In this document: positions 25,288-38,020 of the stretch, one piece after another | How the letters are laid out: each line of letters opens with the position of its first letter | Position numbering within the stretch: the first letter of the stretch is position 1 | Source: Dermatophagoides farinae | Lineage: Eukaryota > Arthropoda > Arachnida > Sarcoptiformes > Pyroglyphidae | Length of the DNA: 64,000 nucleotides | Direction of reading: 5' to 3' | Assembly (NCBI RefSeq): GCF_024713945.1 | Contig: NC_134677.1 | Coordinates: 8,516,001-8,580,000, forward strand | The notes under the pieces: model-generated | What the model was told of the DNA's origin: nothing | The model's database searches: none | The model's input: the letters and a program-made list of their open reading frames with translations, nothing else | Made by a program: the position numbers and the translations under genes

Positions 25288-28200
25288 TCAATTGATAATG
25301 GGAGCCGTTTCCTTGAGCAACCATTGAAGTGCTCGAACTTGTCCTTGTTTTTCAAGTTCTTTACCAATGATATCACGACACTGTTGATGATAATCATTGA
25401 TCCATTTGATCTAAACAAAACAAAAAAAAAACCAGACCAGATTTGTAATCAAAAATCAATTTGTTGTTGAAAAATAATACCTCATCTGTAGTGAGCAAAT
25501 TAACATCCAAAAGTTTTGTTTGAATTGGCACCAATGTGATGGTCTCGAAACAAAGATAACCACGATCATTGAAATTGTACTATATATTCAAATGATGAAC
25601 AATTGTTGCATTAAAATTCAATTTAATCACATCAATGGAATTTACCTTGAGATTATCCTTTTTTGTGACGACTAAACTTTCAATACGAATGCCAAATTGA
25701 TTTGGTTCATAGAAACCGGGTTCATTCGATAGAATCATGTGTTCATCAAGACCAGGATCATCGAGATTAATTCGATTCGATATACCGATAGGTGGCTCAT
25801 GAACATTCAAAAACATTCCTACACCATGTCCAGTACCGTGATTATAATCAAGACCAACATCCCATAATGCACGTCTAGCGTATGCATCCAAAAATTGACC
25901 TTTGGTTAATCGAGGAAAACGAGCCTGTGCTAATGATATGTGTCCTTTGACCACACGAGTGAAACATTCTTTTTCATAAGCGGATGGCGTACCCAAATGA
26001 ATCGTACGAGTTACATCGGTAGTTCCATCACGAAATTGTGCACCACAATCAAGTAAAAACATTTCATTCATCGTAATCGGACGATTAGTTTCCTCTGTAC
26101 TACTATAATGAATAATAGCACTGTTTGGTCCAGATCCGGCAATCGTGTCAAAACTTGGTCCAACATAATCTTTTTGTTTCCTGTTGTTGTTTTCAAAAAT
26201 TTAATCAGAAAAAGATTAATTTTTCATGGCTAACTAGGGGATTAATTGGATCAAAATTGATCGGGTATTTGTTCTGTTTTTTTTTATTTTTGTTTTCATT
26301 TACCTTCTCAATTCTTCTAGTTTAACGTCAACATTTAATTCATCAACAACCACTGTTGCTGTGGAAAGCTGACAAGTTGATGATGATGATGACGATGATG
26401 ACGACGACGTTGATGTTTGAGAGTTGGGCGACAATGGGGCAATAGCAATATCATTGCCACTGTTGTTTTTCGAATCAGCCAATGTTGATGTTTTTTTGTC
26501 ATTATTATTACCACCATTGTTGTTGTTGTTTATAACTTCATCTTCGATCCAAGCAAAAAGTTCACAAAGTGCTACAGCATCTTTGATCTAAATTGAAAAC
26601 AGTAATTGTAAACAACAAAATTGAAACAAACGTTATTTCGCAAAAAAAAAATTAAATAAAAATCTCATAACACATCTGAATATCCAATTTGATTATAATC
26701 AGGGAAAGAAAATATTATCTTATTTTTTTCCTATGTATAAAAAAACAAACGAAACGAAACGAAACGAAACGAAAATCAAATGTTTCTCATCTAGATGACC
26801 TATGTCCACCACCACCACCACCACCACACCGAAATGAAAAAAAAATTCAATAAATTTTCGAAAAAAAACCAGTCAGTCACAGTTAAAAAAATGGACATTA
26901 AAATAAAGTTTGAATTTTTTTTTCGTTTCGTTTCGTTTCATGCTTATCAAAATTAGACCAATCGAATTCAATCATAATTATCATCATCATTTTTAAAGGT
27001 AAAGTGAATGAATGAATAAATGAAAAACGGAAGATTATCATCTCCATCCATCCATCCATTGAAAACAACCACCACCACCACGCATATAAAAGTTATCATC
27101 ATCATCATCATCATCATATGACTTGGCCTTAATTTTAATGTTTAAAAGGAAAATAGGGGAAAAAATCATAATAATCAAGACATACACAGGAGTATTTTTT
27201 TTTATATTTGCACGCGCGAGTAATAACAAAACAAACTAGATAGATAGATAGATAGATAGATGAATGGATAGGTAATATGAATGTAACATCATCATGTGTA
27301 TATATGATTCCCATAAACTTCATCATCGAATTTGAATCAATGTTTTTTTTTCTTCAAACTTTTTTTCTCGTACGAATTATAATAATAATAATCAATAACG
27401 AAATACATGTATATATACAGTTTATACAAATTTTGAAGATTAATTTTTTTTCTTTTTTTTTTGCTTTCCTACTTCATTTTTTTTTACTTCCATCTATCTA
27501 CATACACACACACACATACGCACACACACTTTTCATCATTATCATCAATATCATTTTTTTTTTACCACTAAGAGATGTATTTACAAATAAAAAAAAACGG
27601 TTAGAAGTGTGTGATATGTGACCAATCGTTTTTTTTTGCCATCGTTTATTTCAAAGTATTATGTCTGGCTACTGTGTGTGTGTGTGTGTGTATGCATGTA
27701 TGCATGTCTGGCATTCATTCATTTGATTCACATTCAATAAATAAAAGAGATATACGATGATCACATTGAAATTTATATGGAAGAAAGAAAAAAAAATTTT
27801 GAGAAAAAAAAAGAAAAGATAAAAATCATTGAAATGAATCGAAATGAAGGGCATTACATAGACACAGACACAAATGTGTATATATGAAAGAATAGAATTT
27901 CAATGGAATGTATCAATTTGTTTTTTTTTTTACTTTTAATCATGTAACCACATGTTAATGAAAATAAAAAATGAAACAAAAATATATCACACACATACAT
28001 TTATCAAATGTAGTAATTTTTTTTAACACTTTTCTTTCTGTTTGTTTGGTGTATGTGTGTGTGGGGGGGGGGTACAGACAAGTTAAATTGTAACACATAC
28101 ACAACATGCATACACAGATATAGATCAATTAAACTTGATTGATAAAATTTTGGAAAAAAAATTGTAAATTCCAAAATACCTGTGATATATAAATCAATAT

Positions 28201-28987
28201 AAATTAAATATTTCAACGAAATTGATGCGAATAAATGCAATGGGGTAAATCCTGATTATTATCATCATCATCATCATCATTATTTTTTAGTGAGCAAATA
28301 ATTAACTGTTTTATTTTGATTTTATCTGTTTCACATTCATTGGAGAATAAGAATGGTGGTAATATTTGTCAATGTAAAAAGGAGAAAAAAAAATACAAAC
28401 GCGTATATGTCATGTGAACCACTTTTTGTTTCCTTTTCTTCTCATTCGACAATAATGTTATTTACAATTTTACGTACATACACGAAAAAAAATTGCACAT
28501 AGACTCTGATGATAAAAATGATGAAAAAAAAGACCATCTTAGATGAAGGCATCATCAGAGATCATCAGCAAAGCTACATTATTGTGGAACGGAGTTTTTT
28601 TTTCATTTCCAAGTTGCCGATATCATCACCCAATCTATCTATCTACGATCTATCTCCATACACACACACACACACATTAATTTTAAATATTTTTAATAAT
28701 CTTCAACCACAACAGCCAACCAAAACGAAACTGCACTGATCCGCTAAATGAAAATGCAAATTAAAGAAAAAAAAAATTTAAATTGGGTTAAAAACAAGCG
28801 AAAATCTTCAACGATCCTCTTTTGTGAATTATAATTTTATATCAAAGAAAAAAAAATTGAAAATCAAGAAAGAGGCGAGAAAAAAAATTAAATAAGAAGC
28901 CACAACAAACAAACAACACACACAAGAAATTGAAGATGATGATGATTAAAAACGAAATATCGAGACTTTTTGATTTAGACAGTTGTC

Positions 28988-29022
<35 letters not shown>

Positions 29023-31862
29023 ATATGTATTATGCTAAATAAAGAGGATTCACATTTTGAATTTAAATTTTTTCTTTTTTACATTTGAAAAATGTTAAAA
29101 AATGACCAACTACTAAACTAAAAGATAACAAATCAAGATAACAAAAAATTTTTCAAATGAAAAAAACAACATTTCTACCTCTATTTATACAGTATGTGCT
29201 GTGCTATGCTGTGTGTTTGAGTGAATTTCATGAATTTAGACAACCATAACATCATATTCATCACCATCACCATATTACATGTGCATACATAAATTTCAAA
29301 AAATCATATACAAATCGCATACACACACACAAAAACAGCACAAGCCCCCATCATCATAAACATTTTTTCATCATCATCATCATCATAATCATCTTCATCT
29401 TTCGCTAATATGTGACAAATATTTATGTGATGATGCAATAGTACTGGACAGGACACAGTATATATATATATGATCTAAAATCTATATTTATATATTTCAC
29501 ATATATATAGAGATTATCAAGATTATTATAACCACACACATTTTATGCATACATATAGTGGCCACTGGTCAGTCTAATTAGTTAGAATATTAATAAAAAA
29601 AAAATCTAATACTACATATAACCCGAAATAAAAAATCAAATATATTACCAGTGTGTGAACTGGTCAGATTGTAACTAAAATGATCATATATTGATGATTA
29701 AGGTCAAGATCCTTATAAAAAATTTGGAAATTAAAAAAAATCAAATCTGCACAATGTATGGCGACAAAATGCAAAACACAACAAAAGACAAACAAACAAA
29801 CAAAAACAAAAACAATACTTACATGAGCACGACGCATTCCATCCAATTCAATTTGATTCTTAATTGCTTTCAAACAACAAACGGGACTAACGCCAGTCAA
29901 AATCCTTCGAGATTCCGGTATCAAATTGACTAGTGCGTAGCTCGACTTATTGCTAATCTGTAGGTGGTGGTAAATAGGAACCAACAAAAAAAAATGGTGT
30001 GTGTGTGTGAGGGGGGGAGAGAAACAAATAAAAAAAAAGAAAATTAAAAATTTCGATCATCATCAATTTCATTGTTTTTTTGCGCTACCACCAATGATGA
30101 GTTTTCAGCACACACACACACACACACACACACAATCATCATCATTGTGTGTTTGTGTGTGGTTCGATAATAAAAAAATAATTATTCACATTTCCAATAA
30201 TGATGATTGAGAGTAAATTGGAAAATTGAAAAAGAAAAAAAAATTTATCCATGGCGTGTGTTTCTAAATGTGTGTGTGTGTGTGTGTGTGTATGTGTGTG
30301 GCCTTTTTTGCAAACTTTATTTCTTCTAATTAATAATCTAAATTTACAAATTAAACGGACACATATATAATAAATGAAAATGGAAAGAATTGAGAGTGTG
30401 ATTAAACAAACAAAGAGTGTTATTATTTATGGCATCATCATCATCATCATTGTTTGATATTGACCATTCTTGATTGATTGAATCAGCCATCATCATCATC
30501 GTTTTGTATTGGTGATTGGAAAATTGTTTCTCACGATAACGATGATGGTGACGGGTAATCAAAAAACAAAAATAAACGGTCAATCAAAAAAACAATGGAA
30601 TAATTATAAAAAAAATAGCAGCGTGTGTATGCATGCCTTTTTTTGTTTTTTGTTTTTCCTACCACCAAAATTAAATGTTTTTTTTTAAATGATATGAAAA
30701 CAAATACATACCCAAATTTTATCGCTTGGATTTATGCTGACAAAAGATCGAATAAATTCCGTAACCGATTCATATGGATGTATTTCAATCAAGGACATTG
30801 ACATTTGATCGGTGATTTCATGATCTTTGGTTATTATCATCGATTGTGGTGATTGTTGGCCACCATTATTGTTTGTCGATCGAACACTTGGTGATGAACG
30901 TGTCGATGATGATGGTGACGATGTTGTTGTTGATTTTGAATCACACATTATGTTCGTGTCTTCATTGATGCCCAAATGTTTCAATGATTGTTCATTCAGT
31001 TTGGATTCATCAATGAATAAACTAAATAAGTAGATGGGGGAAAAAAATGATATGGATGATAATAATGAATGAATCAAATAATAAAAATGATTCATTATTC
31101 ATTCAACAAAACTTACTAAGCACGATTCATCGATACAATTGCATAGGAGAAAAACACTGGATTATAATCAATATCCGATCCACGTAGATTGAATAACCAT
31201 GCAATATCATCTAATGCTGTCAACACTAATAATGAAGCATCTTTTTTCAACATTTTTTCACGCAATTGAATCAATTTATCATTCCATGATTTGCCGGCAA
31301 ATTTCATTTCCAATGGTATGACAGGTTCAGATGGCTTTTCTGGACGCCATGTCCAAATTTGATCAACCAAATTAACTGGCGTCTGTACTAATTGATTGCC
31401 ACAAAGTAAAAGTTCCTGTTCCAATTTTGTCCATGTATCATAGGATAAAGTGTATGCATCAACGCCAACACGTGAACCTGGTGTCAAAACTTTATTCAAC
31501 CATTCACCGATAGTGGGCGTATCAGGTTGATATTGTTTCATCAATATCCAATGATGTTTATTCAATTCACGTTCGGCTTGTAGAAAATATCTTCCATCAG
31601 TCCATAAAGCTGCTTCATTCAATGTAACAACGGCTGTACCAGCCGATCCAGTAAAATCGGTAAGAAATGAACGTCTTGCATCACATGGTGCAATATATTC
31701 AGATCCATGAGAATCCGATGTAGGTACTACTAATGCATGGAATGTTTCAGGAATACTAGTAGTAGTAGTAGTAGTATTAGCCACCTGAATACCTGCAGTG
31801 TTACCTGCACGCATTAATGTACGCAACACTTTTAAAATGTTTGTCTTATCTCTAACGGCCAT
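25288..31862 (-). CDS. Xaa-Pro aminopeptidase (aminopeptidase P, XPNPEP1/ApepP type)
   Basis: Seven exons on the minus strand: 31862-31117, 31021-30712, 29957-29823, 26587-26304, 26180-25646, 25579-25481 and 25410-25288. They total 2232 nt (743 aa) with consistent phases. The N-terminal creatinase-like domain shows SEYIAPCDARRSFLTDFTGS and LWTDGRYFLQAE. The pita-bread catalytic domain follows with the metal ligands in LLDCGAQFRDGTTDVTRT, GTGHGVGMFLNVHE, NEPGFYE and GIRIESLV. The enzyme removes N-terminal residues preceding proline and needs Mn2+. The lack of a signal peptide fits the cytosolic form. It is about 120 residues longer than human XPNPEP1 because of a Ser/Asn/Gly-rich insert in exon 2 and an Asn/Ser-rich insert in exon 4, both between conserved blocks. 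ATG 31862 matches the usual family start, but the frame stays open upstream, allowing a longer N-terminus. Confidence 0.93.
26750..26940. repeat. (GAAAC)n and (TTTCG)n arrays in inverted orientation
   Basis: Five or so GAAAC units at 26750-26774 are complementary to TTTCG units at 26921-26939. They lie in an aminopeptidase intron and could pair in the transcript, giving a stem of about 17-19 bp. The same pentamer occurs at about 12296-12316. Confidence 0.75.
28991..29021. repeat. 31-base poly(T) run
   Basis: An uninterrupted T homopolymer inside aminopeptidase intron 3, which reads as poly(A) on the transcribed strand. Confidence 0.85.
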
Positions 31863-32106
31863 ATTTAATGGTTGATCTTGTTGTTGAGGGTGTTGTTGAT
31901 AGAAAGTATTATTATCGAGATCAGAACGGAAATTTGCTCCTTTTTTGGTTAAGGATAGGGAAATTGGAGAAAAAAATTCGATATTTATTAGATTTTTGAT
32001 TCAAAATGAAAAAAAAACTAAAATGTCTAAAATCATCATCATAAAACAATAGAGTAAGGTTTTCAAATTCATGTTCTCTTTCTCTCTCTCTGTCACTCAC
32101 TACCTC

Positions 32107-33777
32107 TTATAGTTGAGTACAGAATCTCCTACCTAATGAAACGAAAGGCGAATGATCTATAGATAAATCATTGATTCGACATTTATCAATTATCAATGAT
32201 CTATCAGATTGATTATCATTGTTATTATTATTATTGGATGCAGCTACAACAGCGGCCGCTGTTGCTGTTGCCATTGTTAGATCAAAATTTTTCAATAAAT
32301 TTTGATTATATAATGTCTGTGCTAATGCGGCTGCCATCTGTGGATTGGTAGCCGCCGTGGCGGATAAAAATTTAAATGTTTCATTCAATAACGATGGAAA
32401 TGCAGCGGCTGCAAATGCTGCTGCATGTGCCTCTTGAAATACATCTTGTAATTGTATGGCAAGATTATTATCGGCTTGACAATTGCTTGCCACCGCCGCC
32501 GCCGCTATATTAGTCGTATCGTTTGCTGTTGAATGTTGTTGTTGTGTATTCATCATCATCGAGAATGATGATGTACTTGATGGTCGACTTGTTGGCGAAT
32601 CGCTTTTCATATTGACCATAGCTGATGATGGTGAATGAGTACTCGATGGTGATGAATTCGGTATTGTTCGATTAAATGTTTCAAATGGATTATTTTTAGA
32701 TTGCTGCTGCTGCTGTTGCTGTTGTTGTTGACTGGATGAAGAAGCGTATTTATTTCTTAATAATTTACTATATTGATGATGATATGGCGATTTATTAATT
32801 AATTGATTATGATGATGAAGCGGATGATGAGATGATGGATTCGGTGGTGAAGAATTGGCTTTCATTTTAAATGATGATGATTCTAATACATTTCGTTGTT
32901 GATTAATTAGATTAAAATGATTATTCAATGATGAATATAATGTATTGTCAACATTATTATTCGTATTCGTATTTGTTGAGGAAAGATTCATGGCTTGGCT
33001 AAATAATTGATCATTGGCAGATTGATGAAATAATGGAGTATTATTATTATTAGATGGCAGCAATGAATGACTGGAATTATTATTGTTGTTGTTGTTGTTG
33101 TTGGTATTTGAATAATTACTTGAGGCAAGATTCTGCAGAAATGATAATGCAGATGAAAAATTCTGTTGATGATGATGATTGTTGTTGCTGTTGTTGTTGG
33201 CCATGGAAGCAAATTCTAATGGCGATGATGATGATGGTGAATGTTGATGATGATGATGATGAGTAGAAGAAAGTGGAGGTATTCGAGGTGATTGAGAAGA
33301 ACAAGAAGTAATACTTAATGAATTGGAAATCTGACTGGATTTATTATTATTTTGATTATTACTACCATGGTTATTATTGGAACCATGTAAAAATGATGAA
33401 TATGCGGCAGCCATTGCTGTTGTTGATGATGTATCCGATGCTGTTTGATTTGAATAACGTGATGATGATGATACATTTGAACTTAAATGATGATGATGAT
33501 GATGATGATGTGCATTACCGCCACCACCATTACGTAACATTAACGATGCTTCCGGTGGATGATTATGTTTATTATTGGATTTTTTTACCCGATTATTTAC
33601 AGTAACAGCACGTCCTGGACATTGTCGATCACGTGAACAACGCCAATAAACGGTACCATCTTTACCATCACGTACTTTATTATAACGATGGCCTTCAAAT
33701 AATAATGCTACACCACCACGTTGTGTAGCGACATAGGAACAAGCGGAGCTAGGTTCCATCAGATTATTGAATCTCAT
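32107..33777 (-). CDS. FLYWCH-type zinc-finger protein
   Basis: A single open exon of 556 codons. Residues about 15-75 form one FLYWCH zinc finger: YVATQRGGVALLFEGHRY, VYWRCSRDRQCPGRA with the two cysteines, and KHNHPPE with the two histidines. The rest is long low-complexity Ser, Asn, His and Gln sequence with short Ala runs, typical of an intrinsically disordered regulatory protein. FLYWCH fingers bind DNA or mediate protein contacts in proteins such as Drosophila mod(mdg4) and the C. elegans FLH factors; a nuclear regulatory role is inference. The stop at 32107 lies only 244 bp upstream of the aminopeptidase ATG on the same strand. A GT at 32132-32131 could splice in frame into the region just upstream of that ATG, so the annotated C-terminus may be one of two. 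An upstream exon cannot be excluded. Confidence 0.82.
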   Translation of the reverse strand: MRFNNLMEPSSACSYVATQRGGVALLFEGHRYNKVRDGKDGTVYWRCSRDRQCPGRAVTVNNRVKKSNNKHNHPPEASLMLRNGGGGNAHHHHHHHHLSSNVSSSSRYSNQTASDTSSTTAMAAAYSSFLHGSNNNHGSNNQNNNKSSQISNSLSITSCSSQSPRIPPLSSTHHHHHQHSPSSSSPLEFASMANNNSNNNHHHQQNFSSALSFLQNLASSNYSNTNNNNNNNNNSSHSLLPSNNNNTPLFHQSANDQLFSQAMNLSSTNTNTNNNVDNTLYSSLNNHFNLINQQRNVLESSSFKMKANSSPPNPSSHHPLHHHNQLINKSPYHHQYSKLLRNKYASSSSQQQQQQQQQQSKNNPFETFNRTIPNSSPSSTHSPSSAMVNMKSDSPTSRPSSTSSFSMMMNTQQQHSTANDTTNIAAAAVASNCQADNNLAIQLQDVFQEAHAAAFAAAAFPSLLNETFKFLSATAATNPQMAAALAQTLYNQNLLKNFDLTMATATAAAVVAASNNNNNNDNQSDRSLIIDKCRINDLSIDHSPFVSLGRRFCTQL

Positions 33778-34651
33778 TGGAATTTGGATTCGATATCCAC
33801 AATAACAATAACAATAACAATTAATTATCGATTTGTGTTTATTGATTTTTATCGTTGTTATTTCGGCATTTGATGATTCGATATAAATTCTTCAATAATT
33901 GATTCATCGAAAGAATGCATGATGATGATTTCAACTGGAATCAAATTCCGCACACACAAACACACGTGCAAAGTAAGAGAAAAAAAAAATCTTCAAGAAG
34001 AATGATGACTTTGCATTTGCATGAAAAAAAACTTGTTGCAAAATGAATGGCCGCAACAAACAAAATTAAAATTAGACGAACGAGAATTTGTTTACATCAT
34101 ATCTATACGATTCTGGTTTGCGGGTTGTCAAGTTCAAGATTTCATTTTTTTCGCATACACACACATACACACACACACAGACACACGCTCGAATCACATG
34201 CATGTAAATATATGGATGATGCACCGTGAAAGACAAAGATTGATAAAAAAATATTCAACTGGAAATAAAATTGCGCTTAATTTTCCGTTCATTCACATCT
34301 TTGCACAAAAAAAAAACATCGGTTGTTGGTGTTTGGTGTTGTTGAACACCTATTCTATTCTATGTGTGCGTGTGTGTGTGTGGTAGACGATGATGATGAT
34401 GATGAAGAATCTTCTTTTTTTTCTTTTACTTCTTCGTCTTCTTATTCTTAATGTCGGAATCAACGATTCACATTTTCAACTGGTTGTGTGCGTACATACA
34501 ATGGTTTATAATTCATTATTATTCTGCGTAATAATAATAAAAATTCGTAGATTGTTTGTTTGTTTTTTTGGCTTCAATTTTCAACAATCTTCAATGCGCA
34601 TGTAAAGAATTTGTTGTCATATAAGAAATGTGTAAAGAATATTCATCACAG

Positions 34652-34683
<32 letters not shown>

Positions 34684-37345
34684 TATTATAAAAAGGATTG
34701 ATAATGAAAACAAAAACCAAACTACTACTGTGTTGTTGAATTATGATGATGATGATGCAATATATCAAAATGAATCAATTCAACAAGGTATTTTTGATTG
34801 AAGAATTTCCAATTTTAACATTAAAAATGGTGATAATGGATTACAGAATCACGAAACAAAAAATTTTTTTTTTCTAATTTATAGTGGCAAAATTAAAGTG
34901 AAAAAACACGTGCAAAATAGAAAAAAAAGTTGCCGCTCGATTGATTATCCAACAACAACAACAACATTTACAATCAAAGAGAATAATGTTGATGTTTATT
35001 TTTTTATATAAAAGTTAAGTATATTTGAAAAAAACCAAACAATTTATTGATTTTCAATTGGAAAAAAAACACACACACAAATAATAAATAGATGTAGATA
35101 AGATAGATGAAAACATGGGCAAAATAGAAAAACACACACACACACACACACACACATGACCAACAACGAATGCAATTGGAAAATTAAATTCAGTAAAAAA
35201 AAAGAAAGAAAATCACCGACAAAACATTAAGCAAGAAGCGAAAAAAAAATGTTGGCGCGCTTCGAAATACAAAATGATGATGAAGTAAAGTAACAAAAAA
35301 AAAAAAAAAAAAAAAAATAGCAATGACAAACACACAAATAGCAAGTAAAAAAAAAAAAAAAATTTCCAATGTCCACCATATACGCGCGCAATTGGAGTTG
35401 TGTGTGTGTATGTAAAATGAAAGAATGTGAATACACAACCTCAAGTGATAAAAGAGAATTTTATTTTTTTCATCAAAGATGAAGATGGACAGGATAGGGA
35501 TAGTTTTTTTTTCTCTCTCTCTCTATTTTTTTATGTGTGTGTGTGTGTGTGATTCATTCTAATTCAATCTTTATTCGATTCACAGGTGTCTCCAATTCGA
35601 TTGAAAATAGTAGTGGTGGTACTGATGTTGTGATGATTGTGGCCAACTAGTAAAAAAATGTCTCTGCTGTGTGTGTGTCAGCCATACATTGGAATGAAAA
35701 AGCATCAGTTACAAGAAAAGAAAAATAATTTTTTTTTTTATTTATTTTTAAAAACAATTTTTTTTTCAGTTTCTTCTGTTGCTTTCAATTTTGTGGCCGA
35801 CAAAATTGTGATTTCATTTTGATTCGTGTATGAAGGTGTTGAGCGCTTCTTCTTCTTCATCTTTACGATACCTCTCTCTGTCTCTCTCTCTCTTTAGCTC
35901 AATATGTGTGTGTGTGCGTTCTTGTGATCTTGTACTGATTCACTATATATTTCATTAGTTTATTTATTGAAAAAAAATATGAAAAAAAACTCTAAAAATG
36001 TAATAAGTCTTGAAATGTCAAAGTAAAAAAAAAATTTTTTTTGCCTAAAAAATGATTTGATTATTCAACCAGTTAGTTAATTAGAAATTCATAATATTCA
36101 ATTATTCAAAATTTGATCAAAAAAAAAAAAACAGAAACAGAAACATCTCCATTTCCTCAATGGATTGATGCAGAGTGCAAAATAAAAATTTTAAATAAAA
36201 AATGAAAAACAAGAATCTTTTAAATTATTGTTGCAAAAAAAAAAAAATTTCATCATCATCATCATCCAATTCATAACCTGAAGGTACATCATATCATCGA
36301 TATATGCACGCGTTTTATCGTTGCAAATTGAAATATAGATTTCAATTTAATTCAAAAAAAAAATTGAAGAAAAATTATCAGTAAAAAACCACAAATCTAT
36401 ATATATACTAAAATAACCCAATCAACAAGAGATATTTTTCTTCTTCTTCTTTTTTTTCATTTTAAAAATGTTAATTAGTTGCAAACAAAAAGCAATGCAC
36501 ATCATCATTTTCTCTTAGACTTGAACGTCCACCACAGAATGATGATGTGCATGAAATGAAACACTCAAACACACACACACACACACACTATAACACCAGT
36601 GAATGAATGAAAAAAAAAATTCGTTTATCATTTGTTCATATCTCTATCATGATACATGCAAAGCATTTTGACTAACTGATGATGATTTGAAAAAAAACGG
36701 GAATAATAATAAGTGGCAAATTTTCATTGAATAATACGACAACACATCCACACACCACCATCATCATCTCAGACGTGGACATATTGAACACATATCTTGT
36801 TGTTGAATGGTTTTTTTTCTTCTTCTTCAATCAATCAACCAATCCATTCTCAGAATCTATCTAAATTATCTATTTAATAATAATGATGATAATAATAAAA
36901 ACCAATGATGATCATCAATTATCCACAATTGGTGGTGGCTTTTTATTCACAACAACACGCACAACCATCATGCATTTATTACCTGCAGACAAACAAACAA
37001 ACGAATGAAAAAAAAAATAACAGAGATATATTTCTCTTCACGTATATAAATATGGCATATATGTGAATATATTGGTCTGCTTATATCTGCTACTACACTA
37101 CCTGTATTGAATAATCAATCCTTATACCTTTTTCAAATCATCATCATCATCAGTTGAATAAATGAATAAACACGTACACACGCATACACACACACATACA
37201 GAATACCACATTTTATATTTATGGCTTATGTAAAGTGTTTTTTTTTTTTTAGCACGTGCTCACACAGTGTTTTTAGATTTTTTTTTTGCTACAAAAAAAA
37301 ACGATAAAAAAATAGATAAATTCACCACCATCATCATCAGCATCC

Positions 37346-37391
37346 GGTATTCATGTCAAAAAAAAACTTGAAATTTTTAGACATGAATACC
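37346..37391. other. Short perfect hairpin
   Basis: GGTATTCATGTC and GACATGAATACC, 12-base perfect arms, are separated by 22 bases. Inside the arms, A5 and T5 can extend the stem after one mismatch. It lies in intergenic DNA. It is too short for a typical animal pre-miRNA, so it may be a small element remnant or a structured transcript end. Confidence 0.5.
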
Positions 37392-37897
37392 ATGGATGAT
37401 TATCATGGCCAATGATTGCCACACAATGATGATGATGGTCAATATCAAATATTTCAACAGATTTGTCATACAATCAAATAGAAACATCGTAGTCGTCAGT
37501 GTTTCATCCACTATCGATCAAATCAAAGCCTAATTAGAGTGAAAGTCATGTCATTATCAATTTTTTTTTTATTTTTGTTGGTCGGTATTCAATAAAACAC
37601 AGTTTATCTTTGAAAGAAAAGAAAAAAAAATTGATTATTTTTTTGTTGTTGTTGATGATAAATAGTCAACCGTATACAAAGTGTACAAATGAAAAAGTGG
37701 TTTATCATTCAAACCACTGTGACAAACAAGTTGTCAATTAATTTTCTTTCTTTCTTTCTATCTATCTATCTATTTGGATAAAATTGCTACTTTTTTCACC
37801 CTGTGTGTGTGTGTGTGTCTAATCACCATAAATCGTCATTGAAATGATTTTTTTTTCGATCAAAGGGTTTTTTTTTCGAAAAAAAAATTTACAATAC

Positions 37898-38020
37898 CCT
37901 AAAATCGCAACTATAAGACGCATCTTATGCAAAAAAAAAATTGAAAAATAGTCTTATGCATATAATGGTTATTACTATATGGAAGAAAAAATATCTCCGT
38001 CTCATAGTCGCGATTTTAGG
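37898..38020. mobile_element. Candidate MITE (small non-autonomous DNA transposon)
   Basis: The 23-base left arm at 37898-37920 (CCTAAAATCGCAACTATAAGACG) is the inverted repeat of 37998-38020, with 21 of 23 positions matching. The core between is 77 bases, carries two direct copies of TCTTATGC, and has no coding capacity. Imperfect similarity continues outward to CAAAGGG at about 37860 and its complement CCCTTG at 38033-38038, so the element may be about 180 bp. No target-site duplication is clear. The structure is seen in the sequence; a transposon origin is inference. Confidence 0.55.

Larger units (their letters stand above)
26588..29822. other. Long intron 3 of the aminopeptidase gene
   Basis: A 3.2 kb intron with no nested gene that I can support. 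It holds (GATA)n at about 27237-27260, CA and TG arrays, a 31-base T run and complementary (GAAAC)n and (TTTCG)n arrays about 150 bases apart. Confidence 0.7.
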
